Shown here one piece after another: positions 1-8,616 of a stretch of DNA of 44,541 bases (the stretch's first letter is position 1; every line of letters begins with the position of its first letter). The stretch spans positions 1 through 44,541 of the IMG/VR virus record IMGVR_UViG_3300042889_001346, one strand, 5' to 3'. The notes below the pieces were generated by a model. It worked only from the letters and a program-made list of their open reading frames with translations. It made no database searches and was not told where the DNA came from. Made by a program: the position numbers and the translations under genes. This DNA is from a virus.

Positions 1-2
1 AT

Positions 3-2033
3 ACAGTAAATGCGTATAATGGAGCAAATCGAGCAGGAATAGCGCACGGAGTAGTGTTACAGGATGTACTAGGTGCTTCAGATAGTATAACAGCTTCTTT
101 AGGAAATAGTGAGAAGAAGATAGGAGCTGCAGCAGTAGCGGCAAGAGGATTAGGATTAAGTCTAAGCGAAGTAGATGAAATTGCAGGAAGCTTTCTTAAT
201 TTTGAAGATTCTATATCTGCAGAATTAGAAGCACAATTACTTACCGGGAAAAACTTAAACCTATCTAAAGCAAGAGAACTTGCATTGAATAACGACCTAG
301 AAGGAGTAGCTAATGAACTAAAGAAGAACGGAGCATCAGCAGCAGAGTACGCTGGTATGAACCGTCTTGAACAAGAAAGTTTAGCTAAAGCATTAGGAAT
401 GTCCAGAGATCAACTTGCTAAAAGCGTACTAACGCAAGAAGCAATGAAGAACATGACTGACGAGCAAATAGCAAAAGCAAGAGGAGTTACTTTAGAGCAG
501 TCAAAAGCAATGGATGTTCAAGAAAAGATGCAAGTAGGTATGCAAAAATTAGCAGAAGCATTTGCCCCAGTCTTGGATGTAGTTGTTAATTTAGTAGATG
601 CATTGATGTTTGTAATAACACCTGTAGCAAAGCTTATTGCAATGGTAGTAGGAAACCCTATAGGAAAAGCAATACTTCTAGCAGTAGTAGCAGCTAATTT
701 CTTAGGAGTAGCAGTATCGGGAGTAGGGAAAGCTTTTGGATCAATGTACCAGTTAGGAGCAAAAGCTCTAACAGGTATAACAAGTTTATTTAAAAGTGGA
801 GGATTAAAATCCGCTTTAGGAGGCCTTAAAGATAATTTAACAGGAGGATTTAAAGGAGGAGCTGGAGGCTTAAAAGATAAGATAATGGGTCCAGCAGCTG
901 ATAAGACGAAAAGTCTTGCAGGAGATGCCGGAGGAGCAGACGCAAAGAAAGGTGGAGGAATAAAAGGATTTTTAAAAGGACTAGGAGATGGTTTAGCCAG
1001 TATGGGTAAACAAATGGGCGATATAATAAAAGGAGCAATAGCATTAGGAATTGCAGGAGTTGCAATAGCAGGAGGATTAGCAATTGCTATGATGATTATT
1101 AAAGATGTTGATCCCGCTAAGATGTTAGCATTTACAGGATCAATAGCTATGTTAGGGCTTACTTTAGCCATTATGGGTAAGATAGGAGGTAACGTTATAC
1201 AAGGAGCCTTAGCTTTAGGAATAGTCGCTCTAGCTTTAATACCAGCAGCATATGCATTCAGTTTATTAAAAGATGTAGATACAGATAAGATTATAGCATT
1301 CTCAATAGCAGTACCTTTATTAGCTCTTGCAGCAGCAGGTTTAGGATTCTTACTAACGCCAATTGCTATGGGAGCATTAGCATTAGCAGCTTTAGGAGTT
1401 GGATTAATGGCAGTAGGAGCAGGGTTTATGGTGTTAACAGCTGGACAAGCAGGCTTTGGCCTATTCAACCAGTTACTAGATACTATGGCAGACAAAGGAG
1501 TAGCAGCAGGACTAGGATTAGGAGCAACAGGAATAGGGATGGGGCTACTAGGAGCAGCAGGATTCCTTGCATTCCCAGGAATGTTATTAGCAGCAGTCGC
1601 AATGAGTGCGATGATTATACCACTAACACTACTAAGCGCAGTCGCATCAGCCGGAGTACTTCCAATACTAGCAACAACCTTAATGCAAATAGCAGCCGCA
1701 GCACCAGGATTATTAGGAGTTGGAATGGCTTTATTTAGTATAGCAGCAGGATTAGGAGCAGTAGCCCTAGCAGGAGTTCTGGCAATACCGGCAATCGGAG
1801 GAGCAGTAATGCTTGCAGCAGTATCACCAGCATTAGTATCTTTAGCAGAAGCTTTTGGAATGGGAGGAGATAGTGCAGGAGAAGCTAAAGGAAAATCAGA
1901 GGAAGGATCTATGGCAGTAGTAGAAGCTAAATTAACAGAACTTATAGCAGTAGTAAAAGCAGGAGGAAATGTATACTTAGATTCTAACAAAGTCGGTAGA
2001 GCACAAGTACTCGGAAGTTATAAATCTTCATAA
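3..2033 (+). CDS. Tail tape measure protein, 5'-truncated by the window edge
   Basis: The frame is open to the left edge (a GTG at 54 is internal), so the true start lies outside. The visible part of about 676 residues begins with a charged helical segment rich in Lys, Glu and Leu. It then has a long Ala/Gly/Leu/Ile-rich stretch with repeated hydrophobic segments (from about residue 185 on), separated by Gly/Lys-rich linkers. This composition, together with the baseplate genes immediately downstream, is typical of tape measure proteins, which set tail length and are ejected during DNA entry. The hydrophobic segments probably help membrane passage. No lytic or peptidase motif is visible in the part present. 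A long minus-strand frame (518-1990) is a shadow of the biased codon use. Confidence 0.8.
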   Translation, partial: TVNAYNGANRAGIAHGVVLQDVLGASDSITASLGNSEKKIGAAAVAARGLGLSLSEVDEIAGSFLNFEDSISAELEAQLLTGKNLNLSKARELALNNDLEGVANELKKNGASAAEYAGMNRLEQESLAKALGMSRDQLAKSVLTQEAMKNMTDEQIAKARGVTLEQSKAMDVQEKMQVGMQKLAEAFAPVLDVVVNLVDALMFVITPVAKLIAMVVGNPIGKAILLAVVAANFLGVAVSGVGKAFGSMYQLGAKALTGITSLFKSGGLKSALGGLKDNLTGGFKGGAGGLKDKIMGPAADKTKSLAGDAGGADAKKGGGIKGFLKGLGDGLASMGKQMGDIIKGAIALGIAGVAIAGGLAIAMMIIKDVDPAKMLAFTGSIAMLGLTLAIMGKIGGNVIQGALALGIVALALIPAAYAFSLLKDVDTDKIIAFSIAVPLLALAAAGLGFLLTPIAMGALALAALGVGLMAVGAGFMVLTAGQAGFGLFNQLLDTMADKGVAAGLGLGATGIGMGLLGAAGFLAFPGMLLAAVAMSAMIIPLTLLSAVASAGVLPILATTLMQIAAAAPGLLGVGMALFSIAAGLGAVALAGVLAIPAIGGAVMLAAVSPALVSLAEAFGMGGDSAGEAKGKSEEGSMAVVEAKLTELIAVVKAGGNVYLDSNKVGRAQVLGSYKSS

Positions 2034-2038
2034 ATAAA

Positions 2039-2047
2039 CTATTTATA
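2039..2047 (+). promoter_or_regulatory. Intergenic CTATTTATA motif (copy 1)
   Basis: CTATTTATA lies 6 nt after the tape measure stop and 20 nt before the next start. It is one of five copies (one with a final T) placed in gaps between genes. Its complement is TATAAATAG, which resembles the T4 late promoter core, but in the orientation opposite to the genes. The role is inferred only from position. Confidence 0.3.
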
Positions 2048-2066
2048 ATAAATTAAAACAATTAAT

Positions 2067-2291
2067 ATGGGACTATTAGACTTATTACCATCGTCAAACT
2101 TAGGATTACAGGGATCTACACCAGCAACAATTGCAAGTGCTAATCCAAATTCAACACTACACAATCAATCATCAATCAATAACACACCAGCGATTGATCA
2201 ATCTCCTTCTGCTTTAGACTTAGACGGACAAATACCAGTAGTGTCTCCATCAGGACAAGGACTTCCTTACATGAGTAACCTACCAGGATAA
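2067..2291 (+). CDS. Small Ser/Asn/Pro-rich protein of the tail module
   Basis: 74 residues, not recognised. It is rich in Ser, Asn, Pro and Gln with almost no charge and no predicted membrane segment, so it is likely unfolded or a linker. It sits between the tape measure gene and a baseplate gene, 7 nt before the latter, so a minor structural or chaperone-like role in tail assembly is a reasonable guess and no more. Confidence 0.6.
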   Translation: MGLLDLLPSSNLGLQGSTPATIASANPNSTLHNQSSINNTPAIDQSPSALDLDGQIPVVSPSGQGLPYMSNLPG

Positions 2292-2298
2292 AAATTAA

Positions 2299-4449
2299 AT
2301 GGCAAACGGACTATTAAATCTCCAGACAGACCTTAAAAGTCTCCGTTATGGAAGCGATAAACCCTACATTACTAAGGATATAAACGACCCTCCTTCTAGT
2401 AATCAAACGGGTATGCAAATAACTAAGCGTATAGATGACACTTCCCGTATTGCCCAAATGCTTATTGACCGTCCTGGATTAAAGTACCTAGGAAACGAAG
2501 CTTTACTTCAACAGGTAAATGTTGGAGATAAAATAAGAAAAGCAAAAGATAAAGGTAAGAGTACAGTAGGGGCTGTTTTACAGCAAGCTGGAAATACTTT
2601 AGTAAATACAGTTAAAATTGCAGGTTCAACTCTTGCACAAGTTCCAGTAAATGGAACAGGTACGCATTTCTTAAAAGGATTTAGAACAGATACATACTTA
2701 AGACCAGATCCAGAAGGAGTAAAACCATCAGGCTTTGCTCAATTTTTTGGAGCAGGAGGAGTAGAAGGAGCACCTTACGCACTTAGTGGGAAAGAGGTTC
2801 CTATGTATATCAATTCAGATATATACGACCAAAAGACAGGAGAGTTAATTACAGGTAGTAAATTTGGATATGATGAAAAAATAAACAAACCAATTCCTCA
2901 AGGTGAAAATAGAACATATTCACAAGGGGATGGAATTATTATACAAGATAACGAAGGTCAAGAAGGCTGGAAACCTTGGTCATCACTTTCAGTAACATCA
3001 AGTCTAGTTTCTAGAGACGATACAAAACTATTAAAAGATAGTAAATACGATTCTGACGATACTAAAGACAGAGATAAGCAATCAAGATATTTAGCAGAAG
3101 AAGGAAAACCAGTACCAGTAGGTCCTGTTCAGAAATTTGCAAATGGAAATCCACAGCAAAATCAAACAACAGCACAGACAGGTTCCTTAAACAGTCTACC
3201 AAACTCAGTAGACTACACAGACCTTATTGCTTCAAAAGATACAATACAGAGTATTGCAGCGTCAGCATTACAATTAGGTAATAAATATAAAGATAAAGCA
3301 ACTTTTACAGGAACAAATACCCAAGGTAACATAAATAGTGTAGCAGCTGGTACTCCAATAAAAGTAAGTAAACAAGCAGGTATAAGAAATACAACTCTAG
3401 CATCAGGAAGTATGCCAGGGGGTAGTTTAATTAACTCAGGAGAATATGCCGCACCAATTGCTGAAACCACAGTACCTTCCTCAAGTAAGTATACAGACGG
3501 AGCAACTTATACCGGAACAAATACACAGAGTAATATTAACAGTGCAAATGAAGGCGGTTTTATTACAGTAACTGATAAAGTAAATACTGAACAGACTTAT
3601 AAAGTAGAAGGAAGTATACCTCTATCAGGAAAAGAAGATAATAAAGTTGTTGATGAGAATAGTGTTAATAGAAATGTAAGTGACTTTAGAACAGGTCCAA
3701 CTTCTTTTGCATACGGCAGTCCTACTATCAATAAAGAAACAAGAGTTAATTTAGGTAACCAAGGTAAGAATATAGGAAAAGTTAGCTACAGTAATATAGA
3801 TCCAGATAAAGTAGATCAATTAAATGCTTTACAGGAGAGTGAAACTAGAATAGATGGAACAAGCGCAGCAAGAGATTTAGCTAAATTCTACTTTGAAATA
3901 ATAACACCAGACAATGTAGATGACGGTGATGGTACCTTTCTACACTTTAGAGCACATATTGACAGTATAGATGATAGTTACTCAGGAGACTGGGATTCAC
4001 ATCAATATGTAGGTAGAGCAGAAGAGTTCTTTACATACAAAGGATTTAAAAGAGATATATCAGTAGGGTTTAAAATATCAGCTCAATCTAGAGCAGAGAT
4101 GAAACCTCTTTACAGAAAAATGGTATACCTAGCCTCAGCTACAGCACCAACTTATGGAGGTGGGTCAAAATTTATGAGGGGTACGCTTGTTAAATTGTCA
4201 ATTGGTTCGTATTTTAGTCAAATACCGGGGATAATAACCTCTGTTAAGTATACATGGAATCCAGACTATATGTGGGAAATAGCAATGCAAAACCCAGAAG
4301 GCGGAGTAGATGATGATCAGCAAGAGTTACCAATGACTTTAGACTGTAGCATTTCATTTAAACCAATTCACAATTTTGCTCCACAAACAGGATTACATCA
4401 TTACTTTACAAGTCCAGCACCATTAAACGGATCAAAACCGTTTTTTTAA
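2299..4449 (+). CDS. Baseplate / tail-tube-end structural protein
   Basis: 716 residues. The N-terminal two thirds are polar and low in hydrophobics and contain a diverged internal repeat (about residues 328-352 and 395-420, each with a TFTGTNTQ/TYTGTNTQ core). The C-terminal ~190 residues (from about 525) form a compact domain ending in a segment containing GSYFSQIPGIITSVKYTWN. Such C-terminal domains occur in proteins at the tail-tube/baseplate junction of contractile phages (gp48/gp54-like role), but this match is by overall character and context, not a firm family call. A gp53-like gene follows after 10 nt, supporting a baseplate role. Confidence 0.55.
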   Translation: MANGLLNLQTDLKSLRYGSDKPYITKDINDPPSSNQTGMQITKRIDDTSRIAQMLIDRPGLKYLGNEALLQQVNVGDKIRKAKDKGKSTVGAVLQQAGNTLVNTVKIAGSTLAQVPVNGTGTHFLKGFRTDTYLRPDPEGVKPSGFAQFFGAGGVEGAPYALSGKEVPMYINSDIYDQKTGELITGSKFGYDEKINKPIPQGENRTYSQGDGIIIQDNEGQEGWKPWSSLSVTSSLVSRDDTKLLKDSKYDSDDTKDRDKQSRYLAEEGKPVPVGPVQKFANGNPQQNQTTAQTGSLNSLPNSVDYTDLIASKDTIQSIAASALQLGNKYKDKATFTGTNTQGNINSVAAGTPIKVSKQAGIRNTTLASGSMPGGSLINSGEYAAPIAETTVPSSSKYTDGATYTGTNTQSNINSANEGGFITVTDKVNTEQTYKVEGSIPLSGKEDNKVVDENSVNRNVSDFRTGPTSFAYGSPTINKETRVNLGNQGKNIGKVSYSNIDPDKVDQLNALQESETRIDGTSAARDLAKFYFEIITPDNVDDGDGTFLHFRAHIDSIDDSYSGDWDSHQYVGRAEEFFTYKGFKRDISVGFKISAQSRAEMKPLYRKMVYLASATAPTYGGGSKFMRGTLVKLSIGSYFSQIPGIITSVKYTWNPDYMWEIAMQNPEGGVDDDQQELPMTLDCSISFKPIHNFAPQTGLHHYFTSPAPLNGSKPFF

Positions 4450-4459
4450 AAAAAAATAA

Positions 4460-4765
4460 ATGGCAGATAGATATAAAAATATAAAAGAAGTAACAACTTC
4501 AGATAACGTAAGGTATAAGCTAAATGCTATCTACCCTGAAATACCTTTATCTCAAGATGACTACTATGTTATATCGACAGGAGGAGATAGGTACGATACA
4601 CTAGCTCAGCAATTTTACAAAGACCATACTCTATGGTGGATAATTGCATCTGCAAATAATTCAGAAAGAGCCTCTCTAATAGTAGAGCCAGGCGTACAGT
4701 TACGAATTCCCGCTAATAAAGAATATATATTACAATTATATAGTGAGGTAAATAAATCAAGGTAA
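4460..4765 (+). CDS. gp53-like baseplate wedge protein (LysM-type)
   Basis: 101 residues. The core from about residue 38 (ISTGGDRYDTLAQQFYKDHT, then LWWIIASANN and PGVQLRIPAN) matches the small LysM-containing wedge protein seen in T4 gp53 and P2 gpX-type proteins: an initial YD(T/S)L, a central LWW(x)IA, and a final (G)xxLRIP. In contractile tails this protein helps hold wedges around the hub. Its stop codon overlaps the ATG of the hub gene by one base, which implies translational coupling. Confidence 0.8.
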   Translation: MADRYKNIKEVTTSDNVRYKLNAIYPEIPLSQDDYYVISTGGDRYDTLAQQFYKDHTLWWIIASANNSERASLIVEPGVQLRIPANKEYILQLYSEVNKSR

Positions 4766-7572
4766 TGGGATTAGAAGTAGGAACAGGCATAAGCCCAGGA
4801 ATCGCAGAACAGCTCGAAGCAAGAAAAAAAGTCATAGGTAAAACAAAAGATAGAACCAATGACGACTTAATGTACATGAACAGTAAGACTGGATGGGTAA
4901 AATTATCTTCCGGTGTTAATACATTAACTGATGATGAAGTAGCTCAACTTAGAATACAGAAAGGCAGACTTACAATAAAAGGAGACGATACATTAGCAAA
5001 AGAAAATGTGCTTTTTGGAGGTATAATGAAACCAGGGGGAGGTCTACGACAAGGGATAGACACCTCAGGAAATGTAAACACAAATAGTGCATACTTACTA
5101 AGACCTAGTATGGGATTTAGACCTATGGGAGGTATAACATCCATGACAGTAAAGTCAAAGAATACTTACGGTACCTTAAGAGAAGCAGATGTTAAATTTT
5201 CTGTATGGTCTTTAGAAGAGTTTGAAGTAATGGAAAGACTTTATCTACGACCAGGATTTACAATGCTACTTGAATGGGGACATTCTCTTTATATTAATAA
5301 TGATACTACATTAGAGAAAACAATTAAGACAATAAGCCCAGACTTATTTTTTAAGAAAGGTTTAGAAATGTCTAAAATTACAGATGAAATAAAAAAAATA
5401 AGACAAGAGAGTGATTACAATTACGAAGGAATGATTGGGTATTGTAAAAACTTTTCTTGGAATTATAACTCAAACGGAGGGTACGACTGTAGTGTAAGTA
5501 TAATATCAACAGGAGAGATACTAGAATCAGCACCGGTAAAACTCTCCCCAGGTAATTTAATACCTAAAGATGAAATGGATTCTGCAACTAGTGATGAAGG
5601 TAAGGAACAGAGAAAAAGTATCTTCCACTACTTCTTACAAAAACTAGCATTACTAAAACAAGGTGTAGTCGGTAAAGAAACCCTTGCCAGCGAAGCACCA
5701 TCATTAGCTGCCCCGCTACAAGACTTTATAGTATTTTGGGCAGCTGTTGAAATAGATGATAGTTGGCTTTGGGATACAGAGGCACCGATGCATTGGGTAC
5801 CGCTGGCACTTATCTTAGATATATACAATAATTTTGTAGCGATAAAAGATCTTACAAAAACACCGGGTACTCCAAATGCTACTATGTGTAAGTTTAATAC
5901 AGATATTAAGAAATCCACAAAGTTTATAACAGGTCCTAAGCACTTTTCACCGGATCCGTTGGTATGTGTAATACTGGCTCCAAACGACGAAGGGTTAGGC
6001 GTACTGCCTTTTATACACGGAGCTACCCAAGGTCTGCCAGCGGAAATAACTAGTGATGTACTTAATATATATATTAACTCTCTATACCTAAAAAGCAAGT
6101 TTGATGAAGCTTTGGATACAGATGGAAAGTTTAACAAAAGTATGTCCGATGTATTGAAGAGTATTCTAGATGGAGTATCTACAGCACTGGGAGGTATAAA
6201 TGATTTTGATATAGCATACGATGATGAAGATCAAGGAGGAACTTTTTACGTAATTGATAGAAACTTAACACCAGAAACCAAACCACCTGCAGAATTAACA
6301 CTAGTAGGGGTTAACAGTATCTATAAAGAAATAAGTATTAGTAGTAAAATTAGTAACGAGACTTCCTCTCAAATTGCTATTGCTGCACAAGGGACAACAC
6401 AGAACTATTCTGAAAATGTGGAGAACATGTTAAAATGGAATCCAGGTATTGTAGATAGGGTTGTAGTAACTAAAGATGTTCAAGCTAAAAATAAAGACGG
6501 AGAAGAGGCAGTAAAAGCAGATCAAGAAGAAATTCTACAGGATTGGAAAGACTCTATAAAAACATTCTTTACAGATTTTACAGGAGGAGGATATGATAAA
6601 GACGAGTTAGAAGCTGTAAAAACAGAACACGCTCACTATACTGTAGAAAACGTAACAAGAAGACCGGCTTCAGGAACAGATGCAGGACCATCTCCAATAC
6701 CTGTTGAACTTACTCTAAAACTAGACGGTATTGGAGGACTTAGAATAGCATCAACCTTTAGAATATCTCCAGGACTTTTACCTGACAAGTATAACGGTAA
6801 GTTCGGATATATCATAACAGGGGTAGAACACACAATCGGTACCAATAGTGTATGGGAAACCTCAGTAACAACTCAGTTTTATTTATTAGAACAGTTAAAA
6901 CAAGAAGCAAGACAACCACAAGTAATTAACCCAACACCGCCACCTTCACCAAAAGCAGTTGGAGCAGCAAATTATACACCACCAGGACCAGTACAACCAG
7001 GAGAGGACCCAGCACCTATTATTAATCCTAAGAAAGTAGGAGCAGTAGGTTATAATGCATCACCACTTGTTGCAAACTCAAAAACAAATGGAGGACAGAA
7101 TGGTTTACTAAGTCAAACAAATCCTAAACTACTTGTATTTATAGGGGAAACTAGCGGAGCAAGTACTTATTACAAAAACCCTGCTACAAAAGCACCAGAA
7201 TACATGTTACATCCAGCAGCTGCTAAAGCATGGAAAGCCTGGAAAGCAGATATGAAAGCTGCAGGAATTTCCTACAGAATGTCCAGTGCATATAGAAGTA
7301 AGGTACACCAAGGAGGATTAAAACCAGGCAGCACTGTAGCAAGCCCAGGATCATCACCACATGGATGGGGAGGAGCATTAGACTTTGGAAACCTTCATGG
7401 AATTGTGAATGGAAGCGGTGATCCAAAGAGAAATCAAGAAGGAAGAAAAACTCCTATCTATAAACAAATGGCAACACTGGGTGCTAAACACGGATGGTAT
7501 AATCCTTGGAGATTATCAGACGTATCAGGTACAGATGAATTATGGCATTTTGAATACTGGGGACCAGCTTAA
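4765..7572 (+). CDS. Baseplate hub protein with C-terminal M15 D,D-/L,D-peptidase (tail lysin)
   Basis: 935 residues. About residues 1-720 form a hub-like structural part (gp27-type role inferred from order and size). It contains segments such as GFRPMGGITSMTVKSKNTYG and a late region RIASTFRISPGLLPD-KYNGKFGYIITGVEH. A Pro-rich linker (about 725-770) leads to a peptidase domain (about 785-935) with the M15/VanY signature: YRMSSAYRS, then SPHGWGGALDFG (His866, Asp873 as Zn ligands) and ELWHFEYW (His928 as third ligand). The domain would cut peptidoglycan cross-links at the tail tip during DNA entry. T4 places a lysozyme at this position (gp5); here the activity would be peptidase, fused to the hub protein itself. 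Confidence 0.8.
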   Translation: MGLEVGTGISPGIAEQLEARKKVIGKTKDRTNDDLMYMNSKTGWVKLSSGVNTLTDDEVAQLRIQKGRLTIKGDDTLAKENVLFGGIMKPGGGLRQGIDTSGNVNTNSAYLLRPSMGFRPMGGITSMTVKSKNTYGTLREADVKFSVWSLEEFEVMERLYLRPGFTMLLEWGHSLYINNDTTLEKTIKTISPDLFFKKGLEMSKITDEIKKIRQESDYNYEGMIGYCKNFSWNYNSNGGYDCSVSIISTGEILESAPVKLSPGNLIPKDEMDSATSDEGKEQRKSIFHYFLQKLALLKQGVVGKETLASEAPSLAAPLQDFIVFWAAVEIDDSWLWDTEAPMHWVPLALILDIYNNFVAIKDLTKTPGTPNATMCKFNTDIKKSTKFITGPKHFSPDPLVCVILAPNDEGLGVLPFIHGATQGLPAEITSDVLNIYINSLYLKSKFDEALDTDGKFNKSMSDVLKSILDGVSTALGGINDFDIAYDDEDQGGTFYVIDRNLTPETKPPAELTLVGVNSIYKEISISSKISNETSSQIAIAAQGTTQNYSENVENMLKWNPGIVDRVVVTKDVQAKNKDGEEAVKADQEEILQDWKDSIKTFFTDFTGGGYDKDELEAVKTEHAHYTVENVTRRPASGTDAGPSPIPVELTLKLDGIGGLRIASTFRISPGLLPDKYNGKFGYIITGVEHTIGTNSVWETSVTTQFYLLEQLKQEARQPQVINPTPPPSPKAVGAANYTPPGPVQPGEDPAPIINPKKVGAVGYNASPLVANSKTNGGQNGLLSQTNPKLLVFIGETSGASTYYKNPATKAPEYMLHPAAAKAWKAWKADMKAAGISYRMSSAYRSKVHQGGLKPGSTVASPGSSPHGWGGALDFGNLHGIVNGSGDPKRNQEGRKTPIYKQMATLGAKHGWYNPWRLSDVSGTDELWHFEYWGPA

Positions 7573-7584
7573 TAATATACCACA

Positions 7585-8559
7585 ATGGCAAACATAGAAG
7601 TAAAAAGCTTTACATACAGAACATACCTTGAAGGTATGGACCCTGTTATAGAGGTGTACGCAGATGGGGCATTTGTAAGAAAAGAAGTATGGTCAGGAGT
7701 AAATTTTAATATAGATTCCGCAAAAGGACATGTTTCTAGAACAGTAGAAAATTTTGGAGCATTAGGAAAAGGTAATGTAAATTTTTATAAATTAGCACCA
7801 CCACCACCTCCGCCTCCAACACCGGAAATAGTACCACCACCACCACCACCGGAGCCACCACCAGCACCGGATAGAAAAAAGAAAGGATCTTGGTACTTAC
7901 CAAAATCTAGATATAGAAAACCTAAATCAACTAACGGAGGAGAATTTGTTATTAAATCTACAAAAGAACCATACACAGGGAGTTATATAGAGACTTTCAA
8001 GAAAAAATACTATGCAGGGAGCTCTCCAGAGCAAATGGGTGAGGAGTTAGAAAAGGTAAGAGATAGAGGAGATTTTGACTTATTGGGGGAAGCTTTTGCA
8101 ACCCTAAGTCCATTACTACTCAAGGCACTGAAAGGAGGAGTAATTAGAAAAAAACCAACCACAAGTGAAGTAGTATTAGGAGAGGTAAAAAGATACTTTA
8201 CACAAGATCCGGTAACAAATAAAATTGTAGAATTAACAAAACCGGATTATGTAGAGCTTAAAAAACAATTACCAAATAGGAAATATGCAGAAGTGAATTG
8301 GAAGATACAAGGTCCTGCAGAAGATATAATGTTTGGAAATTATAAATACGAAGGAGCAGCAACTAAGAATCTAAATACTATAGTAGCACTGGAAAAACAA
8401 ATGCCAGGAATTACTAGAGTTGTAAGAGACTTTGCATACCTTGTACCGCCAACACGTCCAAGTCAACTATTCATACCAGACACACTTTCAGCAACAGTAA
8501 AAGATCCTCTGATAGAATTAGAAAATTACCGAAAAGCAAATTTCGATACAAAAGAATAA
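7585..8559 (+). CDS. Proline-hinged protein of the baseplate module, unknown function
   Basis: 324 residues, not recognised. About residues 1-70 look like a small beta-rich domain. A Pro-run hinge of about 28 residues follows (around 72-98, almost all Pro with Glu/Thr/Ala), then a basic stretch (DRKKKGSW) and a larger mixed alpha/beta C-terminal part. Such rigid Pro hinges separate domains in phage fibres and baseplate arms. The gene closes the tail operon: a terminator-promoter element follows directly. Confidence 0.6.
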   Translation: MANIEVKSFTYRTYLEGMDPVIEVYADGAFVRKEVWSGVNFNIDSAKGHVSRTVENFGALGKGNVNFYKLAPPPPPPPTPEIVPPPPPPEPPPAPDRKKKGSWYLPKSRYRKPKSTNGGEFVIKSTKEPYTGSYIETFKKKYYAGSSPEQMGEELEKVRDRGDFDLLGEAFATLSPLLLKALKGGVIRKKPTTSEVVLGEVKRYFTQDPVTNKIVELTKPDYVELKKQLPNRKYAEVNWKIQGPAEDIMFGNYKYEGAATKNLNTIVALEKQMPGITRVVRDFAYLVPPTRPSQLFIPDTLSATVKDPLIELENYRKANFDTKE

Positions 8560-8563
8560 AAAT

Positions 8564-8588
8564 AAGGCTTGCTTTTGCAGGCCTTTTT
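8564..8588 (+). terminator. Rho-independent terminator of the tail operon, embedded in the next promoter
   Basis: Hairpin AAGGCTTGC-TTTT-GCAGGCCTT (9 pairs, one G-T), followed by a T run. The 5' arm carries the TTG of the downstream promoter, and the 3' arm and T run fill its spacer. Confidence 0.8.
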
Positions 8589-8599
8589 TCTTATATTAA
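8569..8599 (+). promoter_or_regulatory. Promoter TTG-N20-TATATTAA (polymerase gene)
   Basis: TTG at 8569-8571, spacer of exactly 20 nt, TATATTAA at 8592-8599; the start of the polymerase gene is 18 nt further. This is the first of 14 copies of the same element in the window. Confidence 0.75.
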
Positions 8600-8616
8600 A
8601 GAAAAGGTTATAGAAA

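Noticed and set aside
518-1990. 490-codon open frame on the minus strand opposite the tape measure gene
   Set aside because: Its Pro/Ala/Asn-rich translation is what an antisense of Ala/Gly/Leu codons gives; it has no start context and lies fully within a clear plus-strand gene.
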